The notes under the pieces are model-generated. The model saw nothing but the letters and a program-made list of their open reading frames with translations, was not told the origin of the DNA and searched no databases. Of a stretch of DNA of 5,117 nucleotides, positions 1-5,117 are shown piece after piece. The stretch lies in contig JAUYMV010000415.1 of NCBI GenBank assembly GCA_030698645.1, forward strand, positions 1-5,117. The letters run 5' to 3'. Origin of the DNA: Mesorhizobium sp. (lineage in GTDB: Bacteria; Pseudomonadota; Alphaproteobacteria; Rhizobiales; Rhizobiaceae). Positions within the stretch are counted from its first letter, which is position 1; every line of letters begins with the position of its first letter. A program made the position numbers and the translations under genes.

Positions 1-700
1 GAACGCGGCCGACGCGCAGCGCGACGAAGGTGTTGAGCGGCACGTAGATGGCCACCGCCGTCAACGCCAGGACGGCGGTCGCATAGGCGCCGAGAAATGC
101 CAGCCCGTCCACCGCGGTCGATGTTTCGACGAGCTTCATGCCGACGAAGAGCAGCGACATGGAGACGCCGACGATGCCCATGGCGAGCCCGATCGCGCCG
201 CCGGTCATGCCCTTGATCGAGTCCTGGACGCGCTGGTCGATATTGTCGAGGCCGGCCGCGCTGCCGACGCCGGCGGCAATGCCGTTTTGCAGATGGTAAT
301 GCGTGTGGTTTTCGTCGAGCAGCGCCGCGTTGAAGCGGCTGTTCAGGAAGCTGCGCCACTTGCGGTGCAGCGTGGTCGAAAACAGGTGGCGGATGCCGAT
401 GATGCCGACTTCCTTCATGACGACCAGACCGACCAGCATGATCGCACTGCGCGTCAGCGCGTTGAGCGGGTCGAGCGTACGCGGGTCGTGGAAAAGCGCG
501 ATGCCGGTGACCAGGTCGGCGGAAGCTTCGGCGATCCACACGCCGGTCTTGCTGGATACGATGGTGAACGCCGCGATGACGGCGGTCAGCGTCCAGGCTT
601 CCTTCCACCGCTCGGACAGCCAGTAGGCCGCCATCAGGCCCCAAAATGTGCGCATCTGGGAAACGGGAGTAAGGGGTCCTCCCCCCTTCCCGTCACGCAT
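1..700 (-). CDS. SbmA/BacA/YddA-type ABC transporter membrane domain (partial, N-terminal part)
   Basis: The open frame runs off the left edge, leaving about 233 residues of the inner-membrane domain of an ABC exporter-like transporter. Seen: an amphipathic N-terminus with FWGLMAAYWLSERWKEAW (about residues 18-36), a hydrophobic helix around 37-50, another at about 85-103, the family hallmark W-R after the second helix (KWRSFLNSRF, 114-123), then LDNIDQRVQDSIKG (151-164), which matches the conserved N-x-DQR-x-x-D motif of this family, and two further hydrophobic stretches (about 167-188 and 199-222). Known of the family: SbmA and BacA import peptides such as bleomycin and antimicrobial peptides using the proton gradient, while YddA/BclA-like members carry a C-terminal ATPase domain. 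That part is off the window, so the subtype cannot be decided. The start is uncertain: ATG at 700 follows GAAG, but an in-frame GTG at 748 follows GGGGAA, and ATG at 655 begins just before the conserved FWGLM segment. The frame stays open upstream to a stop at 905-907. Confidence 0.85.
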   Translation of the reverse strand, partial: MRDGKGGGPLTPVSQMRTFWGLMAAYWLSERWKEAWTLTAVIAAFTIVSSKTGVWIAEASADLVTGIALFHDPRTLDPLNALTRSAIMLVGLVVMKEVGIIGIRHLFSTTLHRKWRSFLNSRFNAALLDENHTHYHLQNGIAAGVGSAAGLDNIDQRVQDSIKGMTGGAIGLAMGIVGVSMSLLFVGMKLVETSTAVDGLAFLGAYATAVLALTAVAIYVPLNTFVALRVGRV

Positions 701-748
701 GCCGTTCTTCACGAATAGCCTGCGTCGCGCGATCTTCTCGCGACTCAC

Positions 749-941
749 CGGCGTTCCCCCGTCGTCCTGTTCTTGTTGCCGGAGGCTAGCGCCCGTGAAG
801 TTAACGACAAGCTGAAATCGAGCGGAAAGGCCGGAAAACGAATAGCCAAAGCGAGAGTCCCGCCGACTGTGACCTATGTGCTGCAGTCGACCGAAGGGAG
901 TGCCCTAAGTATTTGCGGTGCGAAACTATTGCGCGGCCGGT
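749..941. other. Intergenic spacer between the DMT transporter and the ABC transporter genes
   Basis: No convincing gene is visible here. The stretch 797-860 is noticeably richer in A than the flanking coding DNA, which fits non-coding or promoter sequence ahead of the ABC transporter gene on the minus strand. A 6-bp perfect inverted repeat (CGACTG at 864-869, CAGTCG at 884-889, 14-base loop) lies 53-78 bases past the DMT transporter stop. It has no following T-run on either strand, so it is not a typical intrinsic terminator. I could not pick a reliable -35/-10 pair. The short open frames crossing this spacer have no recognisable start signal or protein-like composition. Confidence 0.4.
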
Positions 942-1892
942 TCAGCCCTGCGGCGGGACGACCTTGCTGGCCCTGGCGCGCTCGATTCCGAGCCTCTGCT
1001 CGCGCCAGATGATGAACAGTCCCGAGCCGACCACGATGGCGCCGCCGACCAGCGTGTGCGTGGTCGGCAGATCGCTGAAAACCCAGTAGCCCACCACCAT
1101 GCCGATCAGGATCGAGGTGTATTCGAACGGCGCGACGGTGGCGACGCTGGCATGCCGGTAGGCCTCGGTCATCAGGATCTGCGCCACGCCGCCGGCGATG
1201 CCGGCGCCGATCAGCAGAATGACCTGGGCAGTGGTCATCGGCGCCCAGCCGAACGGCAGCGTGCACAGCCCGACGACGGAGGCGGTCATCGAAAACCACA
1301 TCACCACGGTGGACGAACGCTCGGTCGCGACCAGGCTGCGCACCTGGAGCAGGGCCACGGCCGAGATCGCCGCGGCGACCAGGGCGGCGACGACGCCGAC
1401 GGCCTCGGCGCTGCCAAACCCTTCGCCGGTGGTGAACAGCGTCAGCTTCGGCCAGGAGATGATCAGAACGCCGACGAGGCCGACGAAGACGGCGCTCCAG
1501 CGGAAGATGCGCACCGTTTCGCCGAGCACCGCGGCGCTGATCAGCACCACCAGCAGCGGCTGCGCGTAGTTGAGCATGATCGCTTCGGGCAGGGGCAGCC
1601 GGGTCAGCGCGAAAAAGCCGAGGATCATCGACGAGACGCCGATCAGGCCGCGAAAGACATGGGCGCCAGGACGCTCGGTGCGAAAGGCGCTCGCCAGTTC
1701 ACGCCGGTAGGCCAGCATGACGATGATCGGCAGCATCGCGAAGAACGAACGGAAGAAGACGATTTGCCCGGGCGGAAGCTGCCCCGCCGCCTTGATGAAG
1801 GTCTGCATCGACACGAAGACCGCGACCGAGGAGACTTTCAGCAGGATGCCGGTCAGCGGCTGCGGGACGACCGCCTTTGGCAACGCGGGCAC
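942..1892 (-). CDS. DMT superfamily transporter with two EamA domains
   Basis: This is a 316-residue inner-membrane transporter, the usual size for ten-helix members of the drug/metabolite transporter superfamily. Two EamA repeats are visible, about residues 13-147 and 162-296, each with five hydrophobic helices (approximately 13-31, 44-61, 80-97, 104-122, 131-146; then 164-184, 196-214, 221-242, 253-271, 280-296). Family-like segments include FFRSFFAMLP after helix 1, LPLPEAIMLNYAQPLLVVL in the first repeat, and VAPFEYTSILIGMVVGYWVF in the second; the C-terminus is a short basic tail. The start is GTG at 1892, sharing one base with the TAG stop of the molybdenum hydroxylase gene (TAGTG), with GGAAG a few bases upstream, so translation is probably coupled to that gene. 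The substrate cannot be read from sequence: relatives carry amino acids, riboflavin, S-adenosylmethionine or other metabolites, in either direction. A link to the hydroxylase substrate is inference from gene order only. Confidence 0.93.
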   Translation of the reverse strand: MPALPKAVVPQPLTGILLKVSSVAVFVSMQTFIKAAGQLPPGQIVFFRSFFAMLPIIVMLAYRRELASAFRTERPGAHVFRGLIGVSSMILGFFALTRLPLPEAIMLNYAQPLLVVLISAAVLGETVRIFRWSAVFVGLVGVLIISWPKLTLFTTGEGFGSAEAVGVVAALVAAAISAVALLQVRSLVATERSSTVVMWFSMTASVVGLCTLPFGWAPMTTAQVILLIGAGIAGGVAQILMTEAYRHASVATVAPFEYTSILIGMVVGYWVFSDLPTTHTLVGGAIVVGSGLFIIWREQRLGIERARASKVVPPQG

Positions 1893-4201
1893 TATGCTTC
1901 CGCTGCCTCCCGGATCGCCGACCAGACGCGCAGCGGCGTCGCCGGCATCTCGATGTGGCCGATGCGGTGCGCCCGCCAGAGCGCGTCGGTGATCGCGTTC
2001 AGCGTCGCCGGCGTGGCGCCGATGGTGCCGGCTTCGCCCGCGCCCTTGATGCCGAGCGCGTTGGTCGTCGACGGCACGTTGCGCGTCTCGAAGTGGAACG
2101 ACGGAACGTCGTCGGCGCGCGGCATGGCATAGTCCATGAAACTCGCCGACAAGAGCTGGCCGTCCTCGCCGTAGACCGTGTCCTCGGTCATCGCCTGGCC
2201 GATGCCCTGCACGACGCCGCCATGCACCTGGCCGGCGAGCAGGATCGGGTTCACCGTGGCGCCGAAATCGTCGACGATCGTGTAGCGCACGATGTCGGTG
2301 TGCCCGGTCGCCGGGTCGATCTCGACTTCGCAGATATGCGTGCCGTTCGGATAGGTCGCCTCGTCCTGGACGAACTCGCCGAAACCCTTGAGATCCTCGG
2401 GCGCCTTCGCAGCCTTGGCAATCGCGGCATAGTCGAGCATGCGGTCGGTGCCGACGATGCGCGCGGTGCCGTCGACGAGTTCGATGTCGCCGACGCCGGC
2501 CTCGAGTTCGTCGGCGGCGATCTTCCTGATCTTCGCCGCCAGGTCGTCGCCGGCGCGCGCCGCCGAGACGCCGCCCAGCGGGATCGAGCGCGAGCCGCCC
2601 GTGCCGCCGCCCTTGGCGAGTTCGTCGGTGTCGCCCTGGCGGACATGGATGCGGTCGATCGGAATGTTCAGCTTCTCCGCGACGAACTGCGAATAGGCGG
2701 TGTCATGGCCCTGGCCGTTGGTCTGGGTGCCGATGAAGAGCGTCACCGTGCCGTCGGCGTTCAGCGTCAGATGCGCCGGCTCGGAGCCGGCGAAGGCGCA
2801 GGCTTCGACATAGGTCGCCATGCCGATGCCGCGCAGCTTGCCCCCGGCGCTTGCCTTGGCCGCCCGCGCGTCGAAGCCGTCCCATTCGGCGCGCTTCATG
2901 CACAGCGTCATGTGGCCGTCGAACTCGCCGACATCGTATCTGCGCCCGGTCTGCGTGGTGTAGGGAAACTGCTCCGGCTTGATGAAGTTGCGGCGGCGGA
3001 TCTCGGCCGGCGACATCTTGAGGTCGCGCGCGCAGGCGTCGACCAGCTTTTCCAGCAGGAACGCCGCCTCCGGCCGGCCGGCGCCGCGATAGGCGTCGAC
3101 CGGACAGGTATTCGTGTAGACGCCGTCGATCTGCACGTCGAGCGCCTTGATGTCGTAGACACCGGTCGACATGGTGGCGCCGATATAGGGGATGAACGGG
3201 CCGTATTGCGAGACATAGGCGCCGAGATTGGCGACGAGATTGACCCGCAGCGCGAGGAAGCGCCCTTCCCCGTCGAGCGCCATTTCCGCCTCGACGACAT
3301 TGTCGCGCCCCTGCGCGTCGGTCAGGAAATGCTCGCCGCGGTCGCCGGTCCACTTGACCGGACGGCCGAGCCGTTTGGCGGCTTCCATGACCAGCGCGTA
3401 TTCCCGGTAGACGAAGCTCTTCGGGCCGAAGCCGCCGCCGACGTCGGGCGTGATCACGCGCAGCTTTTCCGGCGCGATCTTGAACACCTGTCCGGCCAGG
3501 ATATTGCGCATCGAGTGGACGCCCTGCGAGCCGGTGGTCAGCACGAAGCGGTCCTCCGCGACGTTCCATTCGGCAAGGGCGGCGCGCGCCTCCATGTAGT
3601 TGCAGACCAGCCGATTGTTCTTGAAGGCGATCCTCGTGACGTGGCTCGCCTTGGCGAATGCCGCGTCGGCCTTCGCCTTGTCGCCCAGCGCATAGTGAAA
3701 TGCCCGGTTGGAGCCGAGATCCGGCCAGACCAGCGCCGCGTCCGGGTCCAGCGCCCTGTCGGTGCCGGCAACAGCGTCGAGCTCGTCATAATCGACCTCG
3801 ATCATCTCGGCCGCGTCCTGCGCCATCGCCCGGCTGTCGGCGACGACGGCGGCGATGGCGTCGCCGACATAGTTGACCTGCTCGCGGCACAGGATCGGGA
3901 TATCGCGCGTCGGCGCTCGGCTGCCGTCCGGCTGCTTCTGCATGGCGCCCGACTTCAGGTCGCCGAGATGCTTCAGGTCCGCGCCGGTCAGCACCAGATG
4001 CACGCCGGGCGCCGCCCTGGCGGCGTCGGTCGACCGAATCGTGAACCGCGCCTTCGCCGTCGGCGACCGAAGCACATAGAGATGCAGCACGCCGTCCGGC
4101 GAAAAATCGTCGGTGTAGCGCCCCTTGCCCGTGATGAACGCGTTGTCCTCCTTGCGAAGCACCGAAGCGCCCATTCCGAATTTCGGCGTGAGAACCGTCA
4201 T
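1892..4201 (-). CDS. Xanthine dehydrogenase family, molybdopterin-binding (large) subunit, form II CoxL-like
   Basis: The 769-residue product is full length for a CoxL-type subunit, which holds the molybdopterin cytosine dinucleotide (MCD) cofactor and hydroxylates a substrate with water as oxygen source. Seen in order: GMGASVLRKED opening (9-19), the a/b hammerhead domain (about 20-140), GGGFGPKSF (255-263) in the first Mo-cofactor domain, AYRGAGR (370-376), GTQTNGQGHDT (491-501), GGGTGGSRS (531-539), and IKGAGEAGTIGA (718-729) containing the predicted catalytic base Glu723. AYRGAGR is the form II signature; true CO dehydrogenases carry AYxCSFR, whose Cys holds copper, so CO oxidation is unlikely. 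The substrate is unknown; an aldehyde or N-heterocycle is plausible. There is no signal peptide, so it is likely cytoplasmic. The ATG at 4201 follows GAGGAA with a 5-base spacer. The gene overlaps the DMT transporter by one base and is divergent from pepN. No FAD or 2Fe-2S subunit gene is adjacent. Confidence 0.95.
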   Translation of the reverse strand: MTVLTPKFGMGASVLRKEDNAFITGKGRYTDDFSPDGVLHLYVLRSPTAKARFTIRSTDAARAAPGVHLVLTGADLKHLGDLKSGAMQKQPDGSRAPTRDIPILCREQVNYVGDAIAAVVADSRAMAQDAAEMIEVDYDELDAVAGTDRALDPDAALVWPDLGSNRAFHYALGDKAKADAAFAKASHVTRIAFKNNRLVCNYMEARAALAEWNVAEDRFVLTTGSQGVHSMRNILAGQVFKIAPEKLRVITPDVGGGFGPKSFVYREYALVMEAAKRLGRPVKWTGDRGEHFLTDAQGRDNVVEAEMALDGEGRFLALRVNLVANLGAYVSQYGPFIPYIGATMSTGVYDIKALDVQIDGVYTNTCPVDAYRGAGRPEAAFLLEKLVDACARDLKMSPAEIRRRNFIKPEQFPYTTQTGRRYDVGEFDGHMTLCMKRAEWDGFDARAAKASAGGKLRGIGMATYVEACAFAGSEPAHLTLNADGTVTLFIGTQTNGQGHDTAYSQFVAEKLNIPIDRIHVRQGDTDELAKGGGTGGSRSIPLGGVSAARAGDDLAAKIRKIAADELEAGVGDIELVDGTARIVGTDRMLDYAAIAKAAKAPEDLKGFGEFVQDEATYPNGTHICEVEIDPATGHTDIVRYTIVDDFGATVNPILLAGQVHGGVVQGIGQAMTEDTVYGEDGQLLSASFMDYAMPRADDVPSFHFETRNVPSTTNALGIKGAGEAGTIGATPATLNAITDALWRAHRIGHIEMPATPLRVWSAIREAAEA

Positions 4202-4206
4202 GCGTA

Positions 4207-4212
4207 TTCCTC
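4207..4212 (-). promoter_or_regulatory. Ribosome binding site of the molybdenum hydroxylase gene
   Basis: On the minus strand GAGGAA lies 5 bases before the ATG at 4201. It is a strong Shine-Dalgarno match and fixes the start, in agreement with the family-typical N-terminus that follows. Confidence 0.75.
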
Positions 4213-4366
4213 AATGGTGATCGGGGTATGATGATTGGGAGCGGGGCGACGCACGCCACCTTTACAACAGTTTTGACGAGGGATGGTTTCGTGTAAAGAG
4301 CACCACCTTGTTTTTGTTGGACCAGCGCGACCGCTACGGCGACCGGAAACCCCTGCGCGACGGCGC

Positions 4367-4372
4367 GAAAGG
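4367..4372 (+). promoter_or_regulatory. Ribosome binding site deciding the pepN start
   Basis: GAAAGG ends 6 bases before the ATG at 4379 and only 3 bases before the in-frame ATG at 4376. The spacing favours the second ATG, giving a protein that starts MRSDTGQVF. The two tandem ATG codons differ by a single residue, so the choice matters little for the product. Confidence 0.55.
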
Positions 4373-4378
4373 CGAATG

Positions 4379-5117
4379 ATGCGAAGCGATACCGGCCAGG
4401 TCTTCCGGCTCGAGGACTACCGCCCGAGCGACTATCTGATCCCCGAAACGCGCCTGTCCTTCCGCCTGTCGCCGGACGCGACCAGGATCGTCGCGCAACT
4501 GACGATCGAGCGGCGCGAGGGCATCGCCGCCGGTACGCCGCTGGTGCTCGACGGCGACGGGCTGACGCTGGCTTCGCTGCGCATCGACGGCGAACCCGTC
4601 GCGGCCGACGCCTTCACGGCGGAGCCCGACCTGCTGACCATCGCCCGGACGCCCGCGGCCGGGCGGTTCACGCTCACCATCGAGACGGTGACGGCGCCTT
4701 CGGCCAACACCGCGCTGATGGGTCTCTACCGGTCGAGCGGCAATTACTGCACGCAGTGCGAGGCCGAGGGCTTCCGCCGCATCACCTACTTCCTCGACCG
4801 GCCGGACGTGCTCTCGGTCTACACGGTGCGCCTCGAGGCGAAGCTCGCGGAAGCGCCGCTGCTGCTCGCCAACGGCAACCCCGGCGCGGCGGGCGACCTG
4901 CCCGACGGCTGGCATTTCTCCGAGTGGCACGACCCGTTCCCGAAACCGTCCTATCTGTTCGCGCTGGTTGCCGGCGACCTCGCCGAGGTGCGCGACGAGT
5001 TCGTCACCCATGCGGGCCGCCGCGTCCGGCTCGGCATCTTCGTCGAACACGGCAAGACCGCGCGCGCCGCCTACGCCATGGACGCCCTGAAGCGCTCGAT
5101 GCGCTGGGACGAGGAGA
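4379..5117 (+). CDS. pepN: Aminopeptidase N, M1 family metallopeptidase (partial, N-terminal part)
   Basis: The gene runs off the right edge; 246 residues of a protein usually close to 870-880 residues are present. The product removes N-terminal amino acids from peptides in the cytoplasm and takes part in late steps of protein turnover. What is visible is the N-terminal beta-domain: LEDYRPSDYLIPETRLSF near the start (11-28), SANTALMGLY (108-117), then CTQCEAEGFRRITYFLDRPD (124-143) and DPFPKPSYLFALVAGD (185-200), closely matching the bacterial PepN-type subfamily, including Escherichia coli PepN. Gln126 and Glu128 correspond to the E. coli residues Gln119 and Glu121 that help hold the substrate N-terminus. 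The zinc-binding HExxH and GAMEN motifs lie past the window end, so intactness of the catalytic core cannot be judged. ATG at 4379 is chosen for GAAAGG six bases upstream; the frame is also open upstream to an ATG at 4283, but the residues that would add are arginine-rich and unlike the family. Confidence 0.95.
   Translation, partial: MRSDTGQVFRLEDYRPSDYLIPETRLSFRLSPDATRIVAQLTIERREGIAAGTPLVLDGDGLTLASLRIDGEPVAADAFTAEPDLLTIARTPAAGRFTLTIETVTAPSANTALMGLYRSSGNYCTQCEAEGFRRITYFLDRPDVLSVYTVRLEAKLAEAPLLLANGNPGAAGDLPDGWHFSEWHDPFPKPSYLFALVAGDLAEVRDEFVTHAGRRVRLGIFVEHGKTARAAYAMDALKRSMRWDEE

Larger units (their letters stand above)
4202..4378. promoter_or_regulatory. Divergent promoter region between the molybdenum hydroxylase gene and pepN
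   Basis: These 177 bases separate two divergent start codons and so should hold both promoters. The stretch 4261-4319 is markedly T/A-richer than the genes around it. TTGACG at 4273-4278 resembles a sigma-70 type -35 box facing pepN, but no good -10 box sits 16-18 bases beyond it. TATGAT at 4227-4232 resembles a -10 box but lacks a partner -35. A perfect inverted repeat, TTTACA (4261-4266) and TGTAAA (4292-4297), brackets the -35-like site and could be an operator. None of these elements is secure; only the role of the spacer as a divergent control region is well supported by layout. Confidence 0.45.

Noticed and set aside
287..718. Plus-strand open frames of 143 and 107 codons opposite the ABC transporter gene
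   Set aside because: The minus strand carries the conserved W-R and DNxDQR motifs and membrane helices; the plus frames have no protein-like pattern.
773..1012. A 79-codon plus-strand frame across the intergenic spacer
   Set aside because: It extends into the antisense of the DMT transporter, has no good start signal and ends in low-complexity Arg/Ala sequence.
918..2132. A 404-codon open frame on the plus strand opposite the DMT transporter gene
   Set aside because: It is a shadow of the transporter gene: rich in Asp, Arg, Gln and His, no domain, no ribosome binding site, and it runs on into the 3' end of the hydroxylase gene.
1892..4201. Naming the large subunit as carbon monoxide dehydrogenase (coxL)
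   Set aside because: The signature is the form II AYRGAGR, without the copper-binding cysteine, and no coxS or coxM is adjacent, so the symbol would imply an activity the sequence does not support.
1877..4231. A 784-codon open frame on the plus strand, exactly opposite the hydroxylase gene
   Set aside because: Its length is impressive, but it mirrors the hydroxylase gene almost end to end, is dominated by Arg, Asp, Ala and Val with no recognisable domain, and is the expected product of strong G/C preference at third codon positions on the other strand.
4283..4378. An upstream ATG (4283) in frame with pepN that would add 32 residues
   Set aside because: The added residues are Arg/Pro-rich and unlike any PepN N-terminus, and a well-spaced GAAAGG precedes the ATG at 4379.
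4334..5050. A 238-codon open frame on the minus strand opposite pepN
   Set aside because: The plus-strand frame is an unmistakable aminopeptidase N; the minus frame is an Arg/Glu/Val-rich shadow without any family features.

Overview
This is a G+C-rich chromosomal window with a clear alphaproteobacterial look, probably Hyphomicrobiales (a Mesorhizobium-like rhizobial relative). That placement is an inference from base composition, codon use and the character of the encoded proteins; no RNA marker gene is present. The window holds four protein genes: two complete ones in the middle and one cut by each edge. I see no tRNA, rRNA, CRISPR array, insertion sequence, phage gene or attachment site.

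Layout. On the minus strand, reading right to left, lie: (i) a complete 769-residue molybdenum hydroxylase large subunit of the xanthine dehydrogenase / CoxL superfamily, form II type (4201 to 1892); (ii) a complete 316-residue drug/metabolite transporter with two EamA repeats (1892 to 942), whose GTG start shares one base with the TAG stop of the hydroxylase gene; (iii) after a non-coding gap of about 200-240 bp, the N-terminal part of an SbmA/BacA/YddA-type ABC transporter membrane domain, which runs off the left edge. On the plus strand, divergent from the hydroxylase, starts an aminopeptidase N gene (pepN, 4379 onward) that runs off the right edge. The divergent spacer (4202-4378) must hold the promoters for both directions and is less G+C-rich than the genes.

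How the genes work together. The hydroxylase and DMT transporter very probably form a translationally coupled two-gene unit, which suggests, without proving, that the transporter moves the substrate or product of the hydroxylase. The hydroxylase carries the form II active-site signature AYRGAGR rather than the cysteine-bearing signature of true aerobic CO dehydrogenases, so CO is an unlikely substrate; a heterocycle or aldehyde is more plausible. The FAD subunit (CoxM-like) and 2Fe-2S subunit (CoxS-like) that such enzymes need are not encoded next to it, which is the most notable point in the window. PepN and the ABC transporter look like ordinary neighbours. Overall this is mostly a conventional metabolic and transport region, and I found no convincing undescribed system.
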